A DNA stretch of 27,973 nt from a virus. The stretch lies in the IMG/VR virus record IMGVR_UViG_3300025889_000741, positions 1 to 27,973 of that record; one strand, given 5' to 3'. The translations under genes and the position numbers were made by a program. The notes under the pieces are model-generated. The model did not search any database. It worked only from the letters and a program-made list of their open reading frames with translations, and was not told the DNA's origin. Below, piece after piece: positions 15,296-23,782 of this stretch (position 1 is the first letter of the stretch; each line of letters starts with the position of its first letter).

Positions 15296-16651
15296 ATGGA
15301 ACTTAACTACGAATCTCTGGTTGCCAAGTGGTCACCAGTACTCAACGAAGAAACAGCAGGTACGATTTCTGATCGTCACCGTCGCAATGTTACTGCTGCT
15401 GTTTTGGAGAACCAAGAGAAGGCAATGATCGCTGAAGGCGCACAGTCTGCTTTCCTTACTGAAACTCCAACCAACACTAACGCTGCTGTAACTGGTGGTC
15501 CAGGTCAAGCAAACTGGGATCCAGTACTGATCTCTCTCGTCCGTCGCGCAATGCCTAACCTGATGGCATACGACGTATGTGGTGTTCAGCCAATGTCTGG
15601 TCCTACTGGTCTCATCTTCGCGATGAAGTCTCGTTACAAGACCACTCGTGGTGGTGCTACTGCTAACGACGAAGCACTGTTCAACGAAGCAGTTGTGCCA
15701 TTCTCTGGCGACTCTTCTGTAACTCAGTCTGGCGGTCCATCTGGTCTGTCTGGTGTAACTGACTCAAACGGCGACAGCACTATCAATGACGACCGTTCTG
15801 GTCCTACTCTTGGCGGTGGCATGACTACTGCTCAAGCAGAAGCACTGGGTGACGGAACTCACACTGACTTCGCTGAAATGGGTTTCACCATCGAGAAGTC
15901 AACTGTAACTGCTAAGAGCCGTGCGCTGAAGGCAGAATACACCATCGAACTCGCTCAAGACTTGAAAGCAATTCATGGTCTTGACGCTGAGTCTGAGTTG
16001 GCGAATATTCTGTCTACGGAAATCCTCGCGGAAATCAACCGTGAAGTAATCCGTACTATCAACAGCCAAGCAAAGACTGGTGCTAGCACTGCTAACACTG
16101 CTGTAAACGGTATCTTTGACCTGTCTACGGACGCTGATGGTCGTTGGTCTGTTGAGAAGTTCAAGGGTCTCCTTGTTCAACTCGATCGCGAAGCGAACAC
16201 CATTGCTAAAGAAACTCGTCGCGGTAAGGGTAACGTTGCAATCGTCTCTTCTGACGTTGCTACTGCTCTTGTTGCTTCAGGTATGCTTGACTACGCTCCT
16301 GCTCTGAGCACTAACTTGCAGGTTGACGACACTGGTAACACTTTTGCTGGTGTACTGAACGGACGTATGCGCGTCTACATCGACCCATATGCGGTTGCTG
16401 ACTATGTAACTGTTGGTTACAAGGGCACTAACCCATATGACGCAGGTGTATTCTACTGCCCATATGTACCACTGCAAATGGTTCGCGCTGTAGGCGAGAA
16501 TGACTTCCAGCCACGTATCGGGTTCAAGACTCGTTATGGTATGGCGTCTAACCCATTCGTAGGCAACACGCCTGCTGATGGTCTTGCTGCTGCTAAGAGC
16601 AACCAGTACTACCGCATCTTCCGTGTAGACAACCTGATGGTTTCTGCATAA
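15296..16651 (+). CDS. 23: Major capsid protein gp23
   Basis: 451 residues. Typical gp23 blocks include 'WDPVLISLVRRAMPNLMAYDVCGVQPM', 'GPTGLIFAM', 'TVTAKSRALKAEYTIELAQDLKAIHGLDAE' and 'EILAEINREVIRTI'. The end is 'RYGMASNPF' then 'YYRIFRVDN'. It forms the hexamers of the head. A candidate gp21 cleavage site, I-A-E then G at residues 45-48, would remove the N-terminal delta peptide; in T4 the cut follows residue 65. A TAGGAG site precedes the ATG. Synonymous codon choice is visibly more uniform than in the accessory genes, consistent with high expression. A strong terminator follows. Confidence 0.96.
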   Translation: MELNYESLVAKWSPVLNEETAGTISDRHRRNVTAAVLENQEKAMIAEGAQSAFLTETPTNTNAAVTGGPGQANWDPVLISLVRRAMPNLMAYDVCGVQPMSGPTGLIFAMKSRYKTTRGGATANDEALFNEAVVPFSGDSSVTQSGGPSGLSGVTDSNGDSTINDDRSGPTLGGGMTTAQAEALGDGTHTDFAEMGFTIEKSTVTAKSRALKAEYTIELAQDLKAIHGLDAESELANILSTEILAEINREVIRTINSQAKTGASTANTAVNGIFDLSTDADGRWSVEKFKGLLVQLDREANTIAKETRRGKGNVAIVSSDVATALVASGMLDYAPALSTNLQVDDTGNTFAGVLNGRMRVYIDPYAVADYVTVGYKGTNPYDAGVFYCPYVPLQMVRAVGENDFQPRIGFKTRYGMASNPFVGNTPADGLAAAKSNQYYRIFRVDNLMVSA

Positions 16652-16697
16652 GATTAGGTAATACCCAAAAAACACATAAGAATAAATGGGTTTTTGA

Positions 16698-16723
16698 GGG
16701 CATCTCCGGATGCCCTTTTTTTT
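16698..16723 (+). terminator. Rho-independent terminator after gp23
   Basis: A 7-bp stem GGGCATC / GATGCCC (16698-16704 and 16709-16715) with a TCCG tetraloop, followed by eight T residues. It closes the head operon. Confidence 0.9.
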
Positions 16724-16728
16724 GCCTA

Positions 16729-16757
16729 TTGTCTTTTGAGACTAAATAGAGTATAAT
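16729..16757 (+). promoter_or_regulatory. Sigma70-like promoter after the gp23 terminator
   Basis: TTGTCT (16729-16734), a 17-bp spacer and a perfect TATAAT (16752-16757), right after the gp23 terminator and 24 nt before the next ATG. A CTAAATA element (16742-16748) inside the spacer resembles the relaxed late motif of marine T4-like phages, so the site may serve both classes. Confidence 0.6.
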
Positions 16758-16781
16758 ATAGACCTTACACGGGAAACTATA

Positions 16782-17294
16782 ATGAGCAGCAATCTAACAA
16801 GTAATATCAACCTTTTTCAACCTACTGGATTCCAGGTCATAATTGACAGGAAGAACTATGGTAATTTGCAGTTCTTCGTTCAGTCTGTGGATCATCCAGG
16901 CGCAGCAAACCCAGCAATTGAAACTGCTTTCAAAAAGATTCAAAGTGTTCCTATGCCTGGAGGTCAGATGGAATATGGAGAATTAAATATGGAAGTGTTG
17001 TTGGACGAGGACTTGAATGCATATACAGAAATGTATAACTGGTTATTGCGTCTGGTAAACACCGAGCAGATTCAGAGAAGAGATAACTTCGGAGGAAACA
17101 CTTCTGATCAACCAACATATGCTGATATCATCATTACTGCCTTGACCAGTCACAATAATAAGAACAAGAAGTTCAAGTATGTTGATTGTATCCCTGTTGC
17201 TGTTGGTAACATTAGGTTTGAAGCGCAGAATCAATCTGTGGAATATATAACCTTTCCCGCTTCTTTTAGGTTTTCTTATTTTGAAATAGAGTAA
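16782..17294 (+). CDS. Tail-tube-fold protein (gp19/gp54-like; gp3 position)
   Basis: 170 residues with the same overall pattern as gp19. An N-terminal 'FQVIID' strand is followed by 'FFVQSVDHPG', a loop to 'ETAFKKIQSVPMPG', 'YGELNMEVLLDEDLNAYTEMYNWL', a variable middle and a final 'FPASFRFSYFEIE' strand. It is therefore probably a tail-tube-fold protein such as a baseplate-tube initiator (gp54 type) or tube terminator. In marine T4-like genomes the gene between 23 and uvsY is often labelled gp3 (tail completion), a label I cannot confirm. It sits at the head of a group otherwise devoted to recombination, under its own promoter. Confidence 0.6.
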   Translation: MSSNLTSNINLFQPTGFQVIIDRKNYGNLQFFVQSVDHPGAANPAIETAFKKIQSVPMPGGQMEYGELNMEVLLDEDLNAYTEMYNWLLRLVNTEQIQRRDNFGGNTSDQPTYADIIITALTSHNNKNKKFKYVDCIPVAVGNIRFEAQNQSVEYITFPASFRFSYFEIE

Positions 17295-17297
17295 TAT

Positions 17298-17738
17298 ATG
17301 AATTTAGATGATATTCTTGCGCAGTGGTCGCAAGATTGTGAGATTGGTCATAGACTAGATGATAGTTCCAGAGAGACCCCAAAACTGCATGCTAAATACC
17401 TTGGATACTTGGTACAAGCAAAACTGCTTTTAAAGAGAGCAGAGGACAAGCAACAAATTCTTCTAAAAAACAAATTCCTTTGGTATAATGGAAAACTTTG
17501 CCAAGAGGAAGTCAACGAGTTAGGTTGGGAACCAGATCCATTTAACGGGTTGAAGATAATGAAAGGCGATCTCGATCACTATTACAATAGCGATCCAGAG
17601 ATACAAGAAAGCGAAGCAAAGATAACCTACTATAAAACAATGGTAGATACGTTAAAGGAAATTATCGACACGTTGAAGTGGAGACACCAAACAATCGGTA
17701 ATATGATCAAATGGAAACAATTCGAGGCAGGAGTATGA
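17298..17738 (+). CDS. uvsY: Recombination mediator UvsY
   Basis: 146 residues, close to T4 UvsY (137 aa). It is helical and charged, and ends with 'IKWKQFEAGV', closely matching the T4 C-terminus (RAFEAGK). UvsY loads the UvsX recombinase onto ssDNA coated with the gp32 protein. It starts 3 nt after the preceding stop, and its stop overlaps the ATG of the next small gene (ATGA). Placement next to uvsW, as in T4, supports the call. Confidence 0.85.
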   Translation: MNLDDILAQWSQDCEIGHRLDDSSRETPKLHAKYLGYLVQAKLLLKRAEDKQQILLKNKFLWYNGKLCQEEVNELGWEPDPFNGLKIMKGDLDHYYNSDPEIQESEAKITYYKTMVDTLKEIIDTLKWRHQTIGNMIKWKQFEAGV

Positions 17739-17941
17739 ACCACTTACTAAAAGCATTAGTCAAGAAACTCGAGGGCGAGATAGCAGTCGCTCAGGCAAAC
17801 GTAGAAGTTTATCTAAAGAGTTCTGTTGGTATCGGAGAACATCCTGATATAGTTGAGGCAATCGAAACTCAAGTAACTAAGATCGCCGAAGCAGAAGAAA
17901 AGATAGACACCATCTATAAGCACTTTCCAGGCGATGGTTGA
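17735..17941 (+). CDS. Small helical protein between uvsY and uvsW
   Basis: 68 residues from the ATG at 17735 in the ATGA overlap with uvsY; a longer frame from 17711 lies inside uvsY and has no ribosome-binding site. It is mostly helical ('LLKALVKKLEGEIAVAQANV', 'EAIETQVTKIAEAEEKIDTI') and probably a short coiled coil. T4 also has small ORFs between uvsW and uvsY, but I cannot show homology. Function is unknown. It overlaps the next gene by 8 nt. Confidence 0.65.
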   Translation: MNHLLKALVKKLEGEIAVAQANVEVYLKSSVGIGEHPDIVEAIETQVTKIAEAEEKIDTIYKHFPGDG

Positions 17942-18287
17942 TAGTTCTAGTTTACTTCCTTATGGAATAACTTCCTCAGCACCAGCAATAGTATTACCTG
18001 ATGTAGATCTTTTCAAAAGCGAAAGAGGTGCGCAAGCAGCAAACTTCTTTGAAGGAAAGTTTCAAGAACTACAGAAGCAGTACGAAAGTTTAGTCAAACT
18101 CGCTAACGAAACCGACATTGTTTACAAGTCCACATATGGATTTGAACCAAAAGTTGGTAAGATATATCACCTATACAGAAAAGAAGGTGGACATTTCCTT
18201 AGTATTATCTCTCCTTCGGAATGGGATAAATACGAATTTATTGGAAGTTATCGGTTTACCGCTGATGCTGTTTGGGAAAATGTCTAA
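17934..18287 (+). CDS. DUF2452-like protein
   Basis: 117 residues. The C-terminal half, 'PKVGKIYHLYRKEGG' then 'FLSIISPSEW' then 'GSYRFTADAVWE', matches my memory of the DUF2452 pattern (Y-x-LY, FLS-hydrophobic-hydrophobic-SP-x-EW, aromatic-rich end). The N-terminus contains 'LPYGITSSAPAI', also family-like. Biochemical function is unknown. It overlaps both neighbours by 8 nt and precedes uvsW, so it will be made together with recombination proteins. Confidence 0.65.
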   Translation: MVDSSSLLPYGITSSAPAIVLPDVDLFKSERGAQAANFFEGKFQELQKQYESLVKLANETDIVYKSTYGFEPKVGKIYHLYRKEGGHFLSIISPSEWDKYEFIGSYRFTADAVWENV

Positions 18288-19746
18288 TATAACCATTCAA
18301 ATGCAAAATCATTCTATGATGGCAGTAGTCTGTGATCCTTCTGTTCGCGCAGAACTCAAAGAATACTTTTCTTTCTATGTTCCTGGATATAAATTTATTC
18401 CTTCTTATCGCCGAAAGCAATGGGATGGAAAGATTCGTTTGTTCAATCCAGTTACCTGCGAACTCAATGTAGGGTTGTATGCCAAACTCTGTCGCTTCGC
18501 AGCAGACAGACACTACCATATGCAAATGGAGCATTCTCCATATGGTCTACCGAATGCGACTAATAAAGTTGATCACCAGAAACTAGTATCCTCGCAAGCA
18601 CTTTGGAAAATGCCATTTCCTCCTCGTGATTATCAGTACGATGCTATCACGCATGGAATACAGAGAAAGAGAGCAGTGCTGCTCTCTCCTACTGGCTCTG
18701 GCAAATCTTTCATAATATACAATCTTATGCGTTGGTATCTGGAGAACAACGATAAGTCTGTGTTGATTGTAGTGCCCACGACCTCTTTGGTTGAACAGAT
18801 GTACAAAGATTTTAAAGATTATGGGTTTGATGCAGAGAATGAATGTCACATAATCTACTCAGGCAAAGACAAGAAAACAGACAAAAGAATAGTGATCACA
18901 ACTTGGCAATCGGTTTACAGACTAGGCAAAGATTGGTTTGATGTGTTTGGTTGCGTGTTTGGCGACGAGTGTCATCTATTTAAAGCAAAGTCCCTCACCA
19001 CCTTAATGAATAAGTGTACGGAAGCAGAGTATAGATTCGGAACTACAGGAACGCTAGACGGGTCTCAGGTACACAAACTTGTTCTTGAAGGTTTATTTGG
19101 TCCCACTAAAAGGGTTACTTTTACTAGAGACCTACAGGACAAAGGAACCCTCGCTAAACTAAAGATAGACATGTTATTACTTGACTATTCAGAAGAAACC
19201 CGTATAATGAATAAAGAGTTGACATACCAAGAAGAAGTAGATTTTCTTGTGACATATGAACCTAGAAATAAGTTTATACGAAATTTGGCAGTAACTCAAA
19301 AGGGGAATACTCTCGTGCTTTTTCAGTTCGTGGAGAAACATGGAGAAATACTTCACAAAATGATTAAAGAAGTACAAAGCGATAAAGTCTATTATGTTCA
19401 CGGTGGGACTGATACCTCAGACCGCGAAGCAATACGAGGTATCGTGGAGAAACAAGACGGAGCAATTATCGTCGCCTCTCTTGGTACATTTAGTACTGGG
19501 ATTAACATTAGGAATCTGCATAACATTATTTTTGCTAGTCCTTCAAAATCCCAAGTCAAAGTCCTCCAATCAATCGGAAGAGGATTGAGGAAAGCAGATA
19601 ACGGACAGGACACAAAACTATACGATCTTTCCGATGATATGCAGTATCATTCTAGGCAAAACTTCACCCTGAAGCATGCTGGGGAAAGAATCAAAATGTA
19701 TACCAAAGAAAAGTTTGACTTCGAACTACATAAGGTGGTTTTATGA
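18280..19746 (+). CDS. uvsW: Recombination helicase UvsW
   Basis: 488 residues from the ATG at 18280; the open frame begins at 18118 but that part is out-of-frame read-through of the DUF2452-like gene. The N-terminal domain has 'YFSFYVPGYKFIPSYRRKQWDGKIRLF', very like T4 UvsW. Superfamily 2 motifs are Walker A 'SPTGSGKS' (136-143), motif II 'DECH' (229-232), motif III 'TGTLDG' (256-261) and motif VI 'QSIGRGLRKAD'. It unwinds branched DNA and R-loops, and in T4 switches replication from origins to recombination. Length agrees with T4 (503 aa). Confidence 0.93.
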   Translation: MSNITIQMQNHSMMAVVCDPSVRAELKEYFSFYVPGYKFIPSYRRKQWDGKIRLFNPVTCELNVGLYAKLCRFAADRHYHMQMEHSPYGLPNATNKVDHQKLVSSQALWKMPFPPRDYQYDAITHGIQRKRAVLLSPTGSGKSFIIYNLMRWYLENNDKSVLIVVPTTSLVEQMYKDFKDYGFDAENECHIIYSGKDKKTDKRIVITTWQSVYRLGKDWFDVFGCVFGDECHLFKAKSLTTLMNKCTEAEYRFGTTGTLDGSQVHKLVLEGLFGPTKRVTFTRDLQDKGTLAKLKIDMLLLDYSEETRIMNKELTYQEEVDFLVTYEPRNKFIRNLAVTQKGNTLVLFQFVEKHGEILHKMIKEVQSDKVYYVHGGTDTSDREAIRGIVEKQDGAIIVASLGTFSTGINIRNLHNIIFASPSKSQVKVLQSIGRGLRKADNGQDTKLYDLSDDMQYHSRQNFTLKHAGERIKMYTKEKFDFELHKVVL

Positions 19747-20132
19747 AAAAAGAAGATATTGTACAATTTAAGTTGTGTAACGGGCAAGACGTTATTGCTT
19801 GTGTTATTGAACAATCTGAAGACAGTTTTATTGTTAACTTCGCTTTAGACATGATCCCTATTGAGAATATAGAAGATGATTATGATAACGGTAAGTCTTA
19901 TTACATACTTCGTCCTTATATTCAATACACTGAAGATTTGGAAAGGAATGTTTCGATAAACCCTTTCTCTGTTATTTCTATTCATACTCCCTCTGACACA
20001 GTCATCGAGCAGTACTCAAACTCTGTGGTCTCCATACAAGAACACTTAGGAAAGGGTGGGTCTGAGGTTGAGTGTAAGACCAGCAATGTTTTGTCATTTC
20101 CTTCCAAGAAAGGACTTCTTACAGAAGATTGA
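19743..20132 (+). CDS. Putative Sm-like small beta-barrel protein
   Basis: 129 residues. The first 35 residues ('VQFKLCNGQDVIACVIEQ' then 'FIVNFALDMIPIE') follow the strand pattern and the central Asn-Gly turn of Sm/LSm folds. The middle contains 'YYILRPYIQYTED' and a 'FSVISIHTPSD' strand. A low-complexity acidic tail follows. Similar small proteins are common near uvsW in marine T4-like phages. RNA binding is possible but not shown. It overlaps uvsW by 4 nt (ATGA), and the gp55 promoter overlaps its stop. Confidence 0.55.
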   Translation: MKKEDIVQFKLCNGQDVIACVIEQSEDSFIVNFALDMIPIENIEDDYDNGKSYYILRPYIQYTEDLERNVSINPFSVISIHTPSDTVIEQYSNSVVSIQEHLGKGGSEVECKTSNVLSFPSKKGLLTED

Positions 20133-20157
20133 CTTTTCATTCTATTTGTTGTATAAT
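20129..20157 (+). promoter_or_regulatory. 55: Sigma70-like promoter for gp55
   Basis: TTGACT (20129-20134), a 17-bp spacer and a perfect TATAAT (20152-20157). The -35 covers the stop codon of the preceding gene. It is 29 nt before the gp55 ATG, which has GGAG. Expression before late transcription is what a late sigma factor needs. Confidence 0.8.
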
Positions 20158-20186
20158 AGTTCTTTACTTATTGAATTGGAGTTGTT

Positions 20187-20774
20187 ATGAAACCAAATGA
20201 ACGTCCACATTATGTGAACAATGCCGACTTCTCGCAAGCAGTCGTCGACTATGTTCGCACTGTTCGTGATGCTGAAGCAGCAGGCAAACCTGCACCTGTC
20301 ATGCCTCGTTACGTTGCTGAATGCTTCCTGAAGATCGCTGAAGGTCTGTCGCACAAGTCTAACTTCGTGCGTTACACCTATCGTGAAGAGATGGTAATGG
20401 ATGCTGTTGAGAACTGTCTTCGTGCAGTCCAGAACTATGACATCGACGCAGCAACACGCAAGGGAAAACCAAACGCATTTGGTTACTTCACCCAGATTTC
20501 TTGGTATGCGTTTCTTCGACGCATCCAGAAAGAAAAGAAACAACAAGATGTTAGATTGAAGTTCTTATCAGAATCAGCAATAGAAGAATTTATGATTGAC
20601 CCTGATGAAGACCCTCAAGTGGCAAAAGCAGTTCAGTCTTTTGTGGATAACCTTCGCAGAAGAATTGATGACGTTAAAGAGAAAGATGAAAAGATCAAAC
20701 ATTACAAGAAAACTCTTTCTAACAAAAGATCAATTTCTATAGACTCAGACCTTTCAGATTTTCTTGAGGAATAA
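20187..20774 (+). CDS. 55: Late transcription sigma factor gp55
   Basis: 195 residues, near T4 gp55 (185 aa). The region 'YREEMVMDAVENCLRAVQNYDIDAA' followed by 'PNAFGYFTQISWYAFLRRIQKEKKQ' corresponds to sigma region 2 (core binding and -10 recognition). There is no region 4, as in T4. It directs RNA polymerase to TATAAATA promoters, three of which occur in this window. An acidic C-terminal tail, 'DSDLSDFLEE', is present. It abuts gp47 without a gap. Confidence 0.93.
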   Translation: MKPNERPHYVNNADFSQAVVDYVRTVRDAEAAGKPAPVMPRYVAECFLKIAEGLSHKSNFVRYTYREEMVMDAVENCLRAVQNYDIDAATRKGKPNAFGYFTQISWYAFLRRIQKEKKQQDVRLKFLSESAIEEFMIDPDEDPQVAKAVQSFVDNLRRRIDDVKEKDEKIKHYKKTLSNKRSISIDSDLSDFLEE

Positions 20775-21836
20775 ATGCGCATAGCAATATTAAACGATAC
20801 CCATTGCGGTATTCGTAATTCGTCTGATATTTTTATTGAGTATCAAGAACGCTTCTACACTGAGGTGTTCTTCCCTTATTTGAACAAAAATAATATCAAA
20901 CACATTATACATCTTGGTGATTACTATGAGCATCGTAGATTTATAAACTTTAAAGCACTGAATAGTAATCGAAAAGTTTTCTTAGAAAGACTTCGCTCTG
21001 ATGGAATTACTATGGACATTATTCCTGGTAATCATGACACATACTACAAAAACACAAATGATCTAAACTCCCTCAAAGAGTTGCTTGGTCATTATATGAA
21101 CGAAGTCAATATTGTGATGGACCCTAGTGTTCTGGAATATGATGGGTTGAAGATTGGATTGGTTCCTTGGATTTGTCAAGACAACGAACAAGAAGTGAAC
21201 GACTTTTTGATTAATTGTAAGGCAGATGTTATCGGAGGGCACTTCGAACTAAACGGATTTGATATGATTCGCGGAGTTCCTTGTACTCATGGTATGTCTG
21301 CTGATAACCTTCGCAGGTTTGAGTTGGTTCTATCTGGGCATTACCATTGTAAGTCAAGTCAAGACAATATTCATTACCTTGGTTCTCAAATGGAGTTCTT
21401 CTGGAACGACGCACATGATGATAAGTTCTTCCATATTCTAGACACTGACACCAGAGAACTTATACCTGTTCGCAATCCATTGACTCTCCATGAGAAAATC
21501 TATTACGATGACGAGAAAACCGATTATAATACTTTTGATCTCGGTTATCTTGATCAGAAGTTTGTGAAGGTTATAGTCGTCAATAAGAATGATACTTTTA
21601 CATTTGATAGATTTCTAGACCGCGTACAACAAAAAGAAATTTATGATTTAAAAGTTCAAGAGGACTTCTCTGAATTTGTAGGGGAGAACGTAAACGATGA
21701 TGGACTTGATGTAGAAGATACTTCTGTTCTTTTGGGTTCTTACATAGACAATGTTGAAACCCTTTTAGATAAAGAAAGAATTAAAAAAGAAGTTTCAGAC
21801 TTAATGAGAGAAGCACAATCTTTGGAGGTTGTGTAG
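20775..21836 (+). CDS. 47: Recombination endonuclease subunit gp47 (SbcD/Mre11-like)
   Basis: 353 residues, close to T4 gp47 (339 aa). Calcineurin-like metallophosphatase motifs appear in order: 'NDTHCGIRN', 'HLGDYYEHRRF', 'PGNHDTYYK', 'GGHFE' and 'LSGHYHCK', which supply the two-metal site. With gp46 it resects DNA ends to start recombination-dependent replication and degrades host DNA. It begins directly after the gp55 stop (TAA-ATG). It is followed by a glutaredoxin-like gene and then gp46, a common arrangement except for that insertion. Confidence 0.95.
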   Translation: MRIAILNDTHCGIRNSSDIFIEYQERFYTEVFFPYLNKNNIKHIIHLGDYYEHRRFINFKALNSNRKVFLERLRSDGITMDIIPGNHDTYYKNTNDLNSLKELLGHYMNEVNIVMDPSVLEYDGLKIGLVPWICQDNEQEVNDFLINCKADVIGGHFELNGFDMIRGVPCTHGMSADNLRRFELVLSGHYHCKSSQDNIHYLGSQMEFFWNDAHDDKFFHILDTDTRELIPVRNPLTLHEKIYYDDEKTDYNTFDLGYLDQKFVKVIVVNKNDTFTFDRFLDRVQQKEIYDLKVQEDFSEFVGENVNDDGLDVEDTSVLLGSYIDNVETLLDKERIKKEVSDLMREAQSLEVV

Positions 21837-22067
21837 GTGTCTTTGTTTCCAGAAGTTGTTATCTTTGGATATGCATACGATGGTTATTTTCAGCGTTGCA
21901 TTTCGCATATGGATTGTGTTGGTATCAATGGCGCAAAATTTCTAGATCTTAGAAAAGATTCTAGTAAAAAAGAACCATATCAACCAAAAATTAAAACGCC
22001 ACAAGTGTATGTTAACAATGAGTACATTGGCGGATTTGAAGAATTAGTTGAGAGATTCCCGCTTTGA
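21837..22067 (+). CDS. Degenerate glutaredoxin-like protein between gp47 and gp46
   Basis: 76 residues, starting with GTG directly after the gp47 stop. An initial 'VVIFGYAY' strand is followed by 'TPQVYVNNEYIGGFEEL' (residues 54-70), the cis-Pro loop and Gly-Gly turn of the glutaredoxin fold. The usual C-x-x-C is missing at the expected place. The only cysteines are Cys21 and Cys27, spaced differently. It may bind glutathione or a protein without being a normal dithiol reductase. It ends in TTGA shared with the gp46 start, so it is embedded in the nuclease operon. Confidence 0.7.
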   Translation: MSLFPEVVIFGYAYDGYFQRCISHMDCVGINGAKFLDLRKDSSKKEPYQPKIKTPQVYVNNEYIGGFEELVERFPL

Positions 22068-23782
22068 TAAAGTTTAAAACAATTCGTTATAAAAATTTCC
22101 TTTCTACTGGTGATAACTGGACCGAACTCCAATTAAACGCAAGCAACCACACGCTTATTGTAGGGCAAAACGGTTCTGGTAAGTCAACGATGTTGGATGC
22201 TATTTCCTATGCATTGTTCGGTAAGTCTCATAGAAATATAAACAAAGCACAACTTATCAACTCTGTTAATCAAAAAGCGATGAGAGTTGAAGTAGAGTTT
22301 TCTATTGGGAGTAAAAAATATAAAGTTGTCAGAGGATTAAAACCAGTAAAGTTTGAGATATATGTTGACGGGGTTCTTATGAACCAAAACTCACACAACA
22401 AAGAGTATCAGAAGATTCTTGAACAGAACATACTTAAATTAAACCACAAAACCTTTCATCAAGTTGTTGTTCTTGGTTCTTCTTCGTTCATACCCTTCAT
22501 GCAATTGTCTGCATTCAATCGAAGAGAAGTTATCGAAGATTTGCTAGACATTAATGTTTTTTCTAAAATGAATTCTCTTCTAAAAGAAAAGAATGCTACG
22601 TTACGAGAGAAAATAAATCAAACGTTACACGACATTGAAATAAACGAAACCAAAACGGAAGCACAAAAAAAGTACATCCGTGATATATCTAAAATAAAAC
22701 ATGATGAAAAGAAAAAGATTGAAGAACAGATCAAGCAGAAGCAGGATTTGATTGACGATCTTCAAAAGGACAATAACGAGAAAAGAAAGTATCTTCAAGA
22801 GTTTTCTGACAATACTGCTGAAAAGCGCAAAAATGCATACTCTTTGGTTTCAGAATTACAGAATTCTAATACTGAAATCCTCACTAAAATAAAAGCATTG
22901 GTAAAAGAGACCAAATTCTATGAGAAAAACGAAACGTGCCCGACCTGCGAGCAAGACATCGACGAACAACTCAAGAAGAGTAAACTCGAGCAAGCAAAAG
23001 TCTCAGCGTCAGAGTTTCAATCATCTCTTACTGAAATCACAGAGAAACAAGCAGAAGCAACAAAAGAATTAGATCATTGGGTAGAAAAGTCACAAGAACT
23101 GGTTGAAGTTAGTCGAAAGATGTTTGATAACGATGAAAACATCGAAAGGATAAAATATGATATTGAAGAACTTGAATGGGACATAAAAGATCTTAGTGAC
23201 GAGAAGTCAGATCTTGCAAAAGCAAACGACGACTACGATGTTCTGGTGAAAGAATATCATGAATTGATGCAAACGAAAAATAAACAGAATGATCAGGCAG
23301 CATACAATACTGTCATATCAGAGATGCTAAAAGATACTGGTATCAAAACCAAGATCATTAAACAATACCTTCCAGTGATCAACAAATTGGTCAACCAGTA
23401 TTTGTCTATTCTTGACTTCTATGTTCACTTTGACCTAGACGAATCTTTTTCAGAAACAATACGTTCTCGCCACCGTGATTCATTTTCTTACGATTCTTTC
23501 TCTGAAGGCGAGAAACAGAGAATAGACTTAGCACTTCTTTTTACTTGGCGTCAAGTTGCCAAGATGAAGAACTCGATCAGCACAAATCTTTTGATACTGG
23601 ACGAGACCTTCGACTCTTCACTTGACGAAGCAGGTATTGAAAACCTAATGAAGATAATACATACCCTTGGAGACGATACAAACGTCTTTATCATTTCTCA
23701 TAAGGGTGATATTCTAGATGGCAAGTTTGACGCTAAAATAGAATTCGTCAAAGATAAAAACTTCTCTAAGATCAAGAAATGA
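22064..23782 (+). CDS. 46: Recombination endonuclease subunit gp46 (SbcC/Rad50-like)
   Basis: 572 residues, near T4 gp46 (560 aa). The start is TTG at 22064, overlapping the previous stop as TTGA. It gives the family N-terminus 'MIKFKTIRYKNFLSTGDNW'; no ATG lies upstream in frame. The Walker A motif is 'GQNGSGKST' (34-42), followed by long charged coiled coils. A zinc hook C-P-T-C lies at residues 292-295. The ABC signature 'SFSEGEKQRIDLALLF' and Walker B 'LLILDETFDSSLD' complete the ATPase. It is the partner of gp47. Confidence 0.95.
   Translation: MIKFKTIRYKNFLSTGDNWTELQLNASNHTLIVGQNGSGKSTMLDAISYALFGKSHRNINKAQLINSVNQKAMRVEVEFSIGSKKYKVVRGLKPVKFEIYVDGVLMNQNSHNKEYQKILEQNILKLNHKTFHQVVVLGSSSFIPFMQLSAFNRREVIEDLLDINVFSKMNSLLKEKNATLREKINQTLHDIEINETKTEAQKKYIRDISKIKHDEKKKIEEQIKQKQDLIDDLQKDNNEKRKYLQEFSDNTAEKRKNAYSLVSELQNSNTEILTKIKALVKETKFYEKNETCPTCEQDIDEQLKKSKLEQAKVSASEFQSSLTEITEKQAEATKELDHWVEKSQELVEVSRKMFDNDENIERIKYDIEELEWDIKDLSDEKSDLAKANDDYDVLVKEYHELMQTKNKQNDQAAYNTVISEMLKDTGIKTKIIKQYLPVINKLVNQYLSILDFYVHFDLDESFSETIRSRHRDSFSYDSFSEGEKQRIDLALLFTWRQVAKMKNSISTNLLILDETFDSSLDEAGIENLMKIIHTLGDDTNVFIISHKGDILDGKFDAKIEFVKDKNFSKIKK

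Noticed and set aside
17484-17489. TATAAT inside uvsY
   Set aside because: It lies within conserved coding sequence and has no convincing -35 box.
18118-18279. Longer N-terminus for UvsW
   Set aside because: These bases code for the DUF2452-like protein in another frame, and the T4 UvsW N-terminus aligns from the ATG at 18280.
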